A program made the position numbers and the translations under genes. 64,000 nt of DNA from Bacteroides stercorirosoris (GTDB lineage: Bacteria > Bacteroidota > Bacteroidia > Bacteroidales > Bacteroidaceae): NCBI RefSeq assembly GCF_900142015.1, contig NZ_FQZN01000004.1, positions 1-64,000 on the forward strand, read 5' to 3'. How positions within the stretch are numbered: position 1 is the first letter of the stretch; each line of letters starts with the position of its first letter. Below are positions 27,160-34,872 of the stretch, piece by piece. The notes beneath the pieces are model-generated. The model saw nothing but the letters and a program-made list of their open reading frames with translations. It was not told the origin of the DNA and made no database searches.

Positions 27160-28218
27160 ATGAATAATTTATTGTTATATGGCTGGAACGATAGTCTGTT
27201 CCGGCAGAAACAGTCGACGCCTTTTAGTGGCTTGCCTCACGGGCGGGTTACGGTTACTCATAAGACTTGCTATGAGGTGGTGGCTGAGGACGGTTTATAT
27301 CTCTGCGAACTGTCGGGAAATATTCTTTATGGCAGGATGCCGAACGAATATCCCTGCACCGGAGACTGGGTGATTTTTCAACCGACGGATGAGGGAAGAG
27401 GCATTGTTATGGATATTTTGCCACGCAGCCGGACGCTTTGTCGCAAAAAGAGCGGCACTGTGTCGGACAAGCAAATGATAGCCGCTCATGTGGATAAGGC
27501 GTTTATTGTGCAAAGTCTGGATGCGAACTTCAATGTGCGGAGGGCGGAGCGTTTCATGGTTCAGGTGCTGGAAGAAGATATTCAGCCTGTACTGATTCTG
27601 ACGAAGGCCGACCTGGGCTTTAATGAACAGGAAATTGCCGACTCCTTGAAGCATCTGGCAGGGAAAGCACAAGTGTTTACGACTTCCATTCATTCACCGG
27701 AAACGATAGAGGCATTGCGCCGGTCTATCGGAGAGGGGGAAACGATTGTGTTTATCGGTTCGTCCGGTGTGGGGAAGAGTTCTCTGGTTAATGCCCTGTG
27801 TGGGAAGGAAGTGCTGGAAACATCTTTTATCAGTGACTCCACGGGCAAAGGGCGGCATACTTCTACAAGGCGTGAAATGGTGTTGCTTGAACATTCGGGC
27901 GTATTGCTTGATACTCCGGGAGTCAGGGAATTCGGCATCACTTCCGGCAGTGCTGATGTGCTGTCGTCCATGCTGGATATTTCTGATTTGGAAGGAACGT
28001 GCCGTTTTGCGGATTGCACCCATACCAATGAACCCGGTTGTGCTGTGATAGAGGCTGTTGCAAATGGCACTTTGGAACAGGGTGTGTACGAAAGCTATCT
28101 GAAGCTGCGCAGGGAGGCCCAGTATTTCTCTACCTCAGAGCATGAAAGGAAGGGACAGGAAAAGACGCTTTCGAAGGTACTGAAGCATTATGCCAAGAAT
28201 TATAAGAAGGATAGGTAA
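27160..28218 (+). CDS. rsgA: Ribosome small subunit-dependent GTPase RsgA
   Basis: 352-aa circularly permuted GTPase that helps mature the 30S subunit. An OB-fold N domain (about 20-85) precedes the permuted G domain: G4 LTKADL, then G1 GSSGVGKSSLVNAL (about 196-210), G2 GRHTSTRRE, and G3 DTPGVREFG. The C-terminal zinc region CRFADCTHTNEPGCAV has the expected Cys/His ligands. Complete. In a run with the GNAT and methyltransferase genes. Confidence 0.95.
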   Translation: MNNLLLYGWNDSLFRQKQSTPFSGLPHGRVTVTHKTCYEVVAEDGLYLCELSGNILYGRMPNEYPCTGDWVIFQPTDEGRGIVMDILPRSRTLCRKKSGTVSDKQMIAAHVDKAFIVQSLDANFNVRRAERFMVQVLEEDIQPVLILTKADLGFNEQEIADSLKHLAGKAQVFTTSIHSPETIEALRRSIGEGETIVFIGSSGVGKSSLVNALCGKEVLETSFISDSTGKGRHTSTRREMVLLEHSGVLLDTPGVREFGITSGSADVLSSMLDISDLEGTCRFADCTHTNEPGCAVIEAVANGTLEQGVYESYLKLRREAQYFSTSEHERKGQEKTLSKVLKHYAKNYKKDR

Positions 28219-28232
28219 TTCGATACCTATGG

Positions 28233-28274
28233 GGAGTATGAAGGTGTGCCACGGTATACCTTCATATTTACTCC
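28233..28274 (+). terminator. Hairpin after rsgA
   Basis: GGAGTATGAAGGT (28233-28245) pairs with ACCTTCA (28258-28264) and TACTCC (28269-28274) with a 4-nt bulge. Only a weak T-rich tail follows. Confidence 0.45.
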
Positions 28275-28353
28275 TCTAATCTTTGGTGGCTTTCTACGAT
28301 TCATTTTTCTAAATGATCAACGATAATTGATAAATTATCAAGATTTTCATAGA

Positions 28354-28388
28354 ACGACAAGTTTTGTCGTCGAGCCTCGTTATCTTTG
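28354..28388 (+). promoter_or_regulatory. Promoter and 17-bp palindromic operator of WYL regulator gene
   Basis: TATCTTTG at 28381-28388 is the -7 box. ACGACAAGTTTTGTCGT (28354-28370; 7-bp arms, 3-bp centre) covers the -33 region. A dimeric regulator bound there would block the promoter; autoregulation by the WYL protein is the simplest reading. Confidence 0.6.
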
Positions 28389-28417
28389 CTACTATAATCA
28401 TTAACTAAAATGAAAGT

Positions 28418-29329
28418 ATGGGTAGAAAACTAGAAGGCCTGCAACGAATGCTGGTTATTATTAACAGATTGAAAGGACCTCAGCAATACGTTCCGAGAGA
28501 AGAACTGGAAAACTACATTGCACATCGTATGGAGGAACGTGACGGAAGTCCCGTAGACCTCCGCACTCTGCAACGGGATTTTAACGAGATAGAAGAGTTG
28601 TTCGGCATTCGTATCTGTTTTGACAAACAGCGGAAAGGCTATTTTATCAACGAAGAAGATAGTTTGAAACAAGAACAATACGATCGGCTTTTGCTGAACT
28701 TTGATTTATTGAATGCTATTGATCGAACTTCCAATCTGCACACTTACGTTTTGGCCGAACACCACCGTCCAATGGATTATGAATGTCTTCCATTATTGAT
28801 AAAAGCTATTAGGTTTTCACATCCGGTGGCTTTCAACTATATCTATATACGTGAAGGAGGCAAGATTCGTGAAAAGAAAGTTCTTCCCCATTACTTGAAA
28901 GAAGATCAGCAGAGATGGTATCTCCTTGCCTACGACAACGGGACATTGAAAACATTCAGCGCGAACTGTATCCGCAATCTCCGGATTATTAATGAAGAGA
29001 CCTTTAGGCGTAACATGGATATTGACGTGGAAGAGTTATTTAAAGACAGTTACGGCATTTGGAATCAAACAGACATTCCTGTTGAGGAAATCGAATTGAG
29101 TTATGATGCGCTTGACGGCAGTTTCTTGAGATCTGTCCCCCTGCACCATTCGCAGGAAATCCTCACGGATAATGAAGAAGAGTTTCGTATCTGTCTTCGC
29201 TTGCGTATTACAAATGACTTTGTAATGGCTTTATTGGCAAGAAGCCGTTCGCTGACGGTCATCAAGCCAATGCGCCTAAGGGAATGGGTGAAGAAGGTCT
29301 ATGAGGAGGCGTTGAAAAGGAACGCTTAG
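28418..29329 (+). CDS. WYL-domain transcriptional regulator
   Basis: 303-aa protein with an N-terminal winged HTH (about 1-80, including VDLRTLQRDFNEIEELFGIRI, the usual DeoR/WYL wing) and a central WYL domain (about 120-190; the Trp-Tyr-Leu trio appears in DQQRWYLLAYDN), then a C-terminal WCX extension (about 215-300). WYL proteins sense ligands, often nucleic acid or nucleotide signals, through this domain. It is a single gene with a palindrome over its own -33 box. Confidence 0.9.
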   Translation: MGRKLEGLQRMLVIINRLKGPQQYVPREELENYIAHRMEERDGSPVDLRTLQRDFNEIEELFGIRICFDKQRKGYFINEEDSLKQEQYDRLLLNFDLLNAIDRTSNLHTYVLAEHHRPMDYECLPLLIKAIRFSHPVAFNYIYIREGGKIREKKVLPHYLKEDQQRWYLLAYDNGTLKTFSANCIRNLRIINEETFRRNMDIDVEELFKDSYGIWNQTDIPVEEIELSYDALDGSFLRSVPLHHSQEILTDNEEEFRICLRLRITNDFVMALLARSRSLTVIKPMRLREWVKKVYEEALKRNA

Positions 29330-29372
29330 TGGCAAATCAAATTGTAGAATTTTATATCTAAAGAAGAAGACT

Positions 29373-29756
29373 ATGAGTAACGGTTGTAATAAGAGAAAGG
29401 CTAATTTACTGAAAGGTATAAGTGTGTTTTGTGTTTTTGCCGTCTTCGGCTACTACTCTTATCAAGATGCAATGAACAGAAGTATGTTGGAAAAAAGTCT
29501 TAATGAAAACGCTGCTCCTCCGCAACGTGGCTTTAGTTATAAGTCATCCCGACTAAAAAGTTCATCTGCATCGCAGAGAAATGTATCTTACAAGAAAGCT
29601 ACAAAAGAAATTTATAATTCAACTTCCGATTATGCCAATGACTATGACACTTTCAATGAACATCTGGACGAATATCTTGACGACCCGGAAGATGAAATCA
29701 CTTATCCACCGGAAATTTATGATGCGTTGGCGGATGATGAGGAAGAAGAACTATAA
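29373..29756 (+). CDS. Hypothetical membrane-anchored protein with acidic tail
   Basis: 127-aa protein of unknown family. After a short basic start there is one hydrophobic segment (LLKGISVFCVFAVFGYYSY, about 12-30), then a Ser/Lys-rich linker and a strongly acidic tail (about 85-127, ending DDEEEEL). It is 43 bp after the WYL gene on the same strand and may share its promoter. The last segment resembles nothing I can name. Confidence 0.65.
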   Translation: MSNGCNKRKANLLKGISVFCVFAVFGYYSYQDAMNRSMLEKSLNENAAPPQRGFSYKSSRLKSSSASQRNVSYKKATKEIYNSTSDYANDYDTFNEHLDEYLDDPEDEITYPPEIYDALADDEEEEL

Positions 29757-29775
29757 ACCTAAACTTGGTGAATGT

Positions 29776-29809
29776 AAAGCTGACGTTTAGGCGGCTAAAC
29801 CTCAGCTTT
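29776..29809 (+). terminator. 15-bp hairpin after hypothetical gene
   Basis: AAAGCTGACGTTTAG (29776-29790) pairs with 29795-29809 with one mismatch and a 4-nt loop. The word TTTAG/CTAAA occurs five times from 29758 to 29827 in both orientations. Confidence 0.6.
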
Positions 29810-29878
29810 GGAATTTAGCGGCCTAAAAACAGATATTTATCAAAGGAGGTGCCACATAACAATATCCCCGTTTTGAGC

Positions 29879-30150
29879 TTGATAATCAATAAACTTTTTT
29901 GTAGCTTTGCAAAGTCTTGGCTTAATAGGTTAGGACATACATAGTTTATTGATGAAAGTGTAGCTTTTATCCTTCGTGGAAAGTCTGGTAAACTTTAAAA
30001 GTACGAGGAATAGCAATCACGCTCATCACTTGTCTGTATATGCTTACTCAAGTAATATACATTACAAGTGTGGGGATATTGTCTATTTGTACTTGGGCTT
30101 TACCAGACGCCTCCAACGAGATAGATGATATGACTCCACACTTTCTTTTT
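29879..30150 (+). ncRNA. Rod-shaped ncRNA, probable 6S RNA (Bacteroidales-1 type)
   Basis: A promoter (TTG 29879-29881, 20 bp, TAGCTTTG 29902-29909) starts a gene-free stretch that folds end to end. AAAGTGT (29955-29961) pairs with ACACTTT (30138-30144). GTCTGGTAAA (29983-29992) pairs with 30099-30108. AAGTAC pairs with GTACTT. CACTTGT (30027-30033) pairs with 30064-30070, and TGTATAT (30035-30041) with 30055-30061, around a terminal loop. T5 at 30146-30150 ends it. A long rod with interrupted stems suits 6S RNA, which binds RNA polymerase. The Bacteroidales-1 link is from memory. Confidence 0.65.
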
Positions 30151-30199
30151 GATCATTAATGCCATTTAGGAGCCATAGTGGTACAAATAAAAGATAATC

Positions 30200-30967
30200 A
30201 TGGAAACAAAAACAACGAATAATCCGACGATTGAAAGGATTATATTATCTAAAAGTATCGGTGTTAAAAAGTATGAATTTCCATATGTACTGCTTGCTAT
30301 CTTATCAGGATTATTTTTCATATGTTGGATTCTTGCTCTCTTAAACCTTTTAGGAATTTCTTTTGAGAGTAAGAATACTACAAATGTTTTTAATACTCAA
30401 AGTAATACTCAAATTCCTAAAAATACTTTCACGAACGCCTTCATAGAAGAAACAGAAAAGCAGGAAGAGAAAGAAGGGAGAAAGGTTGATTTTCAGAATG
30501 TTGGAACTTGGAAAGGTAAAACTTTTAGTGGTGACAATTGCTCCTATACTTTATTAAAACATATCACAGATGGAACGTTTAAACTAAGAGAGAATAGTAC
30601 TAATACTATTTTTGAATGTACAAAACGTTCTATTAAGAACAGTACAGACTACTATTTTGTAGATCCCGATATAGCAGACGTTAATGTCAATCTTGCATGC
30701 TTCAATCTTAAGAAAGGAGCAATAATATACATCATCCACAATTTTGATTATGATTCGATTGAACAAAAAAGCATGGACGGAATATTAGTGCCTTTTTCTG
30801 ATAATAATGTGAGAATATATCTTGATATGCAAATCAATGGAACGACTTATTACTGTAATAATGGGAATCCTCCCATTAGTCGCATCAATGAAAATGGTGT
30901 TTTAGAGTATTATAATAGTGATGGCTCAAATGACCCAGTATATGAATGTTATGCCAAACTTCATTAA
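30200..30967 (+). CDS. Hypothetical single-span membrane protein
   Basis: 255-aa protein in AT-rich DNA. A hydrophobic segment (FPYVLLAILSGLFFICWILA, about 29-50) is followed by an Asn/Thr-rich stretch, a Glu/Lys segment (EETEKQEEKEGRKVD, about 83-97) and a C-terminal part rich in aromatic and Asn residues that looks beta-rich. No family is recognised. Codon use is distinctly AT-biased compared with the flanking housekeeping genes, as in the rest of 30200-37800. The short ORF at 30997 follows on the same strand. Confidence 0.6.
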   Translation: METKTTNNPTIERIILSKSIGVKKYEFPYVLLAILSGLFFICWILALLNLLGISFESKNTTNVFNTQSNTQIPKNTFTNAFIEETEKQEEKEGRKVDFQNVGTWKGKTFSGDNCSYTLLKHITDGTFKLRENSTNTIFECTKRSIKNSTDYYFVDPDIADVNVNLACFNLKKGAIIYIIHNFDYDSIEQKSMDGILVPFSDNNVRIYLDMQINGTTYYCNNGNPPISRINENGVLEYYNSDGSNDPVYECYAKLH

Positions 30968-30996
30968 TAGTAATATTATAAAATAGGAGAATAAAA

Positions 30997-31131
30997 ATGG
31001 ATAATAAAGAAAAAATAAAAGAGCTTACAGAATACGAAAAAGCACGAATCGAATTTTTAAAAGGAAAAGCTGAGTTTTTGCAAGGTTGTGGAGGGTGTTT
31101 GGCGATTACCAATAGTTTTTACTGTAATTGA
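30997..31131 (+). CDS. Small ORF (44 aa), possible truncated gene
   Basis: 44 codons from an ATG preceded by AGGAGA. The product is a charged helix (KEKIKELTEYEKARIEFL) followed by a Cys/Gly-rich end (QGCGGCLAITNSFYCN). It ends close to the left border of the integrated element, so its 3' end may have been cut off or replaced by the insertion. Function unknown. Confidence 0.4.
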   Translation: MDNKEKIKELTEYEKARIEFLKGKAEFLQGCGGCLAITNSFYCN

Positions 31132-31193
31132 TTGATATTTAAATAAAAAGCCCACTTTGTTTTGAAAGTGGGTAACAAATCAGTAACAAAATA
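31105..31193. other. Left end of integrated element: candidate core and arm sites
   Basis: Two GTAACAAA sites at 31172 and 31183 are 11 bp apart in the same orientation, matching a similar pair at the other end (36089 and 36100). Candidate attachment cores shared by both ends are ATTGATATT (31131-31139 and 36209-36217) and ATTACCAA (31105-31112 and 36120-36127); I cannot choose between them. A hairpin CCCACTTT/AAAGTGGG lies at 31151-31172. Confidence 0.45.
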
Positions 31194-31300
31194 GCCTTTT
31201 TTTATTGGGCTTGTGGGCTTTTACAACACAAATATACTGAATCTAAATTAAACAGCCTAATTAAAATGTCCAACCTCTATTGGTGTTCAATAACAAAATC

Positions 31301-31771
31301 TTATTCGATAACAATTAAACGATTATAAATCTGTTTATTATAAACATATTCTTCCATTTTTCCTATGACTATTTTCCAATCGGTTATTAATGACAAATTT
31401 TGAAGTTGACCATTTGAATAAAGAAAATGAATATTAGCGGTTAGATAGTATTTAAGTTCTTTATTCTTAGAATTTTTATTCAGTTCTTCTAATTCACTCT
31501 TTAATTCTCGTGTGGGGTCTATTGTTGCAAAATCACTATCATAGTCATATAAACTTACTCTCAATCTACCACAAATAGATTCAAAATAGCTTCCATTATG
31601 CCCCCCATCGGATGAGATATATCCACAGTTACCGCCATAATAAAAGGTCTGGGAATATTCTCTACCTGTGACATACTCTGTTAAGTAAGAATTGTTTGTT
31701 TCTTTTTCACTGTCTTTGTCACACCCACAGAATAGAATTACTGTGAAAATCATAAATAATACTTTTTTCAT
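31301..31771 (-). CDS. Hypothetical lipoprotein of the integrated element
   Basis: 156-aa protein with a clear lipoprotein signal MKKVLFMIFTVILFCGC (Cys 17), followed by DKDSEKETNN. The rest is a small, probably beta-rich domain with no recognised family (YYGGNCGYISSDGGHNGSYF and ICGRLRVSLYDYD). An exported lipoprotein on a small element could serve in superinfection exclusion or surface change, but that is a guess. A heavily structured segment lies just upstream of its start. Confidence 0.6.
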   Translation of the reverse strand: MKKVLFMIFTVILFCGCDKDSEKETNNSYLTEYVTGREYSQTFYYGGNCGYISSDGGHNGSYFESICGRLRVSLYDYDSDFATIDPTRELKSELEELNKNSKNKELKYYLTANIHFLYSNGQLQNLSLITDWKIVIGKMEEYVYNKQIYNRLIVIE

Positions 31772-31794
31772 AATCTGTTTATTTGAATAGTTGA

Positions 31795-31960
31795 TAAATC
31801 ATATCACAGACCATGTAAAAAATAACGTGGGCTTGCACGTTATCGGAGTAAAGGTACGACCAAGTAACCCACAGACCAATAATAAGTACAGCCCACGCAT
31901 AGCACGGGCGTTCACTCATTACTCAACGGTCTGTAATTTTTATTGGTCGTTTTTTACTCC
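31795..31960. other. Strongly folded non-coding segment of the element (31772-32185 gap)
   Basis: Nested dyads: GGAGTAAA (31845) with TTTACTCC (31953); TACGACCAA (31855) with TTGGTCGT (31943); ACAGACC (31871) with GGTCTGT (31928); GCCC/GGGC near 31890-31910; and ATAACGT/ACGTTAT at 31822-31843. Together they could form a branched structure of about 115 nt or more in single-stranded DNA or RNA. It may be a replication origin, an assembly/packaging signal or a leader RNA. The remainder of the gap (31961-32185) is AT-rich and holds one copy of the 40-bp repeat. Confidence 0.6.
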
Positions 31961-32136
31961 ATTGAATAATAGCTAACGCTAATATTTCCAAATTTTACAC
32001 GGCAAAGATAAGTATAAGTCAATAAAGGACAAAGAAAAAGGGCTGAATCTGTATTATTGTAGAATGCAACATAACCACATAGAATATTTTAGATTTTAGG
32101 GATATACTCTAAAATTTGCACTTGGGGTCTCTACCT

Positions 32137-33162
32137 GTTACCAATTTTTGGTAACAACATACAACTTATTATAAGGGTCTTGTAATTACACGTATGCTCC
32201 AACATTCTTAATCTCATCGTCAAGTTCCCTTATATCTTCATCGGATATAGAAACGCCCGCCTTGTTTGCCACTTCAATAATTTTCTTTTTTAGCCTTGTG
32301 TAGCACTTTCTGTCATTAAACACTTTTGCATCTTTTAGCTCTTCCAAAAAAGCCGTTATTTGGCTTTGGTCGCTTTGGCTTATCAAACGTGCCACCAACA
32401 CATCAAAAGCATCTGAAACGGTCTTAATTTCACTCATAACCTTTGTTTTTAGCTGGTTTAACTTGGATATTGAAAAATAGTGTTTCTGCCACTTTCTTAC
32501 AAGCAACCTGTAAAACTCACTTTCTGATAATGTCGAGGCTTGTACCTCTGGAACACCTATTTGTTGAGGTAGTCGCCCGTTCAATCTCATTTCATACTTT
32601 AGCAAATTGGTTCCAGCAAAACCATCTGGCATTATCAACCCTTTGGCATCAGCATCAGCCCTTTTATCGTAAAAACAAAATACTTTGGGTTGCTGTTTCC
32701 CTTTGTGCTTATAGTACAGCGTACCTACATCGAAGTGATAACGTGCCAACTTGGGCATATCGCCCAACTTTTTCAGATATTCATCTACTGGCTTCCTCAT
32801 TACAAACTGTGTTCCAAATTCAAGCCCTGTAACTTTTGCCTCTCTCATGTCAATGTGCAAAGCGTCTGATAGCTTTTCTATCGCTTGTATGGTGCTATGT
32901 CTGTCAAGTGGGTAAACATTGCTTGGATACAGGTATTTTGCCAAACTGCCTATAATGGAGTAACCGCCTGTATAGATAGACACTTTCAACCCGTCCAGAC
33001 TGCCAAAGATGCAAACTTCCCCCGTTTTAAGGTCGGTTTGCTCTTTTGCCTTATCCAGATAACCGCTTATGTCTGGTGTACCTCTCATTCTTGGGTAGAG
33101 TAGCTTTAACTTATCATACATTGTTACCAAAATTTGGGTACAACCTACAACTTATTATAAGG
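32137..33162. repeat. 40-bp direct repeats bracketing the replication gene
   Basis: Copies at 32137-32176 and 33123-33162 share 35 of 40 bases. The left copy contains a perfect dyad GTTACCAATTTTTGGTAAC, weaker in the right copy, and both end in ACAACTTATTATAAGG. One lies 9 bp after the stop of the initiator gene and the other directly before its ATG. Confidence 0.8.
32186..33121 (-). CDS. Replication initiator, filamentous-phage gpII/X type
   Basis: 311-aa protein resembling the phage/plasmid replication protein family (gpII/X, Phage_CRI/Phage_X), which nicks one strand to start rolling-circle replication. Typical blocks are LKVSIYTGGYSIIGSLAKYL (about 48-67), a KVTGLEFGTQFVM strand, KVFCFYDKRADAD (about 149-161) and LLKYEMRLNGRLPQQIG (about 174-190). 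I start at the ATG at 33121; the frame also opens at a TTG at 33130, which overlaps the repeat. A classical HUH pair is not obvious, so the catalytic residues are not assigned. Confidence 0.7.
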   Translation of the reverse strand: MYDKLKLLYPRMRGTPDISGYLDKAKEQTDLKTGEVCIFGSLDGLKVSIYTGGYSIIGSLAKYLYPSNVYPLDRHSTIQAIEKLSDALHIDMREAKVTGLEFGTQFVMRKPVDEYLKKLGDMPKLARYHFDVGTLYYKHKGKQQPKVFCFYDKRADADAKGLIMPDGFAGTNLLKYEMRLNGRLPQQIGVPEVQASTLSESEFYRLLVRKWQKHYFSISKLNQLKTKVMSEIKTVSDAFDVLVARLISQSDQSQITAFLEELKDAKVFNDRKCYTRLKKKIIEVANKAGVSISDEDIRELDDEIKNVGAYV

Positions 33163-33169
33163 AACTTCT

Positions 33170-33694
33170 TTATTTGGCTTGTTTCCTCAAAGCATCCAAT
33201 ACTTCATTAAAGCCACCCATCACAAGTTGTTTGCAATAAGAGGAAATCAAGACTTTTGCACCATCTAAAACAATCAATTCAATAAAAGACGGTCTAATCT
33301 TTTCCGTTTCTGTTACCGCTTTATCGTCTTGGTGAACAATAAACAAAAAGCCATCATCTTTATACTCAAAGAACGGGTTAACCTTGTTCTTGGCACTGTA
33401 TGTCTTATCTGCCAACGGGTAGCCATAAGCAAAGCCACTTAGTTTACCGTCCACAAAATAATCTTTCAAACCTGTAAAATTCAAGCCATTTTTAGCCTGT
33501 AGTCTTATAGATGGAACATTTGCGTTCTCTTTCAGCTTTTCCATAAGGTACATTGATACTTTACCGTTCCTGCCTGTAATAGTTTCTATCGGTGGATAAT
33601 AACCCGCTTGTGCTGTCACTACATATTTGGGCGTTTTCTTGCTTGTTGCATCAAATTCCAGACGTGCATAATAAAGAATATTGGGCGTTATCAT
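33170..33694 (-). CDS. Hypothetical protein of the integrated element
   Basis: 174-aa protein of unknown family, overlapping the HTH gene by 4 bp (ATGA), so translationally coupled to it. It looks like a mixed alpha/beta protein without signal or membrane segment (FEYKDDGFLFIVHQDDKAV, IELIVLDGAKVLISSYCKQL). In rolling-circle phages a gene next to the initiator often codes for a single-strand binding protein; this is a possibility only. Confidence 0.55.
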   Translation of the reverse strand: MITPNILYYARLEFDATSKKTPKYVVTAQAGYYPPIETITGRNGKVSMYLMEKLKENANVPSIRLQAKNGLNFTGLKDYFVDGKLSGFAYGYPLADKTYSAKNKVNPFFEYKDDGFLFIVHQDDKAVTETEKIRPSFIELIVLDGAKVLISSYCKQLVMGGFNEVLDALRKQAK

Positions 33695-33975
33695 AAGTTT
33701 CCCCCTTTCTTTCCTGTAACCACATAGGCAATAGCCTGTTGTTCTGTCTCCTTAATGGTCGCTACTCGGTTCTGTTTCATCCACGCTTCCACCTCTGAAC
33801 GGTCAAAGTATATTTGTTTCCCGTTTGGACGATAATAGGGTATCTGGTGGGTACACGTTAAGCGGTACAGGTGGGATTTACTTAGCCCCGTCAATAAGGC
33901 TACATCTTCCAATGTTAGCACATTCTTTGCAGCCAACAAGGAATAAACCAATATTTTGTTAATCTTTTCTTCCAT
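33691..33975 (-). CDS. Helix-turn-helix protein, excisionase-like
   Basis: 94-aa DNA-binding protein of the helix_turn_helix_17/MerR-like excisionase class. The HTH is LTLEDVALLTGLSKSHLYRLTCTHQIPYYRPNGKQIYFDRSEVEAWM (about 21-67), the standard layout of Xis-like proteins in Bacteroides elements. I start at 33975 (MEEKINKIL); the frame is open upstream to 34143 but the extension is hydrophobic and unlike the family. It probably directs excision by the integrase and may regulate the element. Confidence 0.8.
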   Translation of the reverse strand: MEEKINKILVYSLLAAKNVLTLEDVALLTGLSKSHLYRLTCTHQIPYYRPNGKQIYFDRSEVEAWMKQNRVATIKETEQQAIAYVVTGKKGGNL

Positions 33976-34190
33976 TGTCTTGGTATTTATATGGAAGTTG
34001 TGCCTTAATGCAGTACGTTGGTCGGTTCTGCCTATTTGCACATTCAAAACGGTGTTACCAACTATCACCGTTGTAAGAACAATGCAAACATAAACAAGAA
34101 AATCAGCCTGATAGTAAACAAAAAAATAGCACTTAATAGCCACTCTATTTGTGCCTATTAAATGCTACTAAATACCATTTTTAAAGTACT

Positions 34191-34871
34191 CTAATTAGAT
34201 AATAGGGTGTTCTTCATGCCGTCTATTTCATCGTTGGTAAACCTATCCTCGTTGATATACTTGTTGTAGTTACTTCTATTCCCAATATCGCCAAACTCGT
34301 CTTCTACGGCTTTGAATGTGGGTTTTGTTATCCAACCTATTTGTATTGCTACTTTTATAGTTAATGCTGCCTCTTTTCCTTTTTTCCCTTTCATTACAGC
34401 GTGTAACCTTTGAAGTCTGAAACCATCATCGTTTTGCAGACATTTTTTAAATGGTTTACTTTGTCGCCCTTGTTTTTGAACGGATTTTTGTTTATTTGGT
34501 AAACGAAATAATTTTTCTATAGGTAGACTTTCTTGGTTATTATTTATTGCAAATTTGCCGTTTAAGGCATTTTCTATTTGCCTGTAGAGGGTGGCACGCT
34601 CTTTTTCTTTTTCTTCAATCATAGCGAACGTTACACGTTCATACTGGGATGCACCATCATTCAACCACCTGTTAATTTTTCTCCACTTGCAAAGAAGTTC
34701 TGTAAGATACTCTTTCTCTGCAAGCCCTTTTTGGTCTTTATAGCCTAATATAAAGCCGTTTTCATCAATATTATAGTATTCATAGTTTTGTTTATAAATA
34801 CCATCTACCATGTCCGTTATTTCTCTGTCAGATAGAATGTAATCAATTTCTGGAATTTTCACGTTACCCAC
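34191..34871 (-). CDS. Hypothetical protein downstream of integrase
   Basis: 226-aa soluble, charged protein of no known family to me, starting 1 bp after the integrase stop codon, which suggests co-expression. The N-terminal half is helical (KEYLTELLCKWRKINRWLNDG, KEKERATLYRQIENALNG), followed by a basic linker (KQKSVQKQGRQSKPFKK, about 127-143) and a C-terminal part (AIQIGWITKPTFKAVEDEFG). Proteins at this position in Bacteroides elements often affect excision or replication; not demonstrable here. Confidence 0.55.
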   Translation of the reverse strand: MGNVKIPEIDYILSDREITDMVDGIYKQNYEYYNIDENGFILGYKDQKGLAEKEYLTELLCKWRKINRWLNDGASQYERVTFAMIEEKEKERATLYRQIENALNGKFAINNNQESLPIEKLFRLPNKQKSVQKQGRQSKPFKKCLQNDDGFRLQRLHAVMKGKKGKEAALTIKVAIQIGWITKPTFKAVEDEFGDIGNRSNYNKYINEDRFTNDEIDGMKNTLLSN

Positions 34872-34872
34872 T

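Noticed and set aside
31795..31960. Retron-like msr/msd structure
   Set aside because: No reverse transcriptase is encoded nearby.
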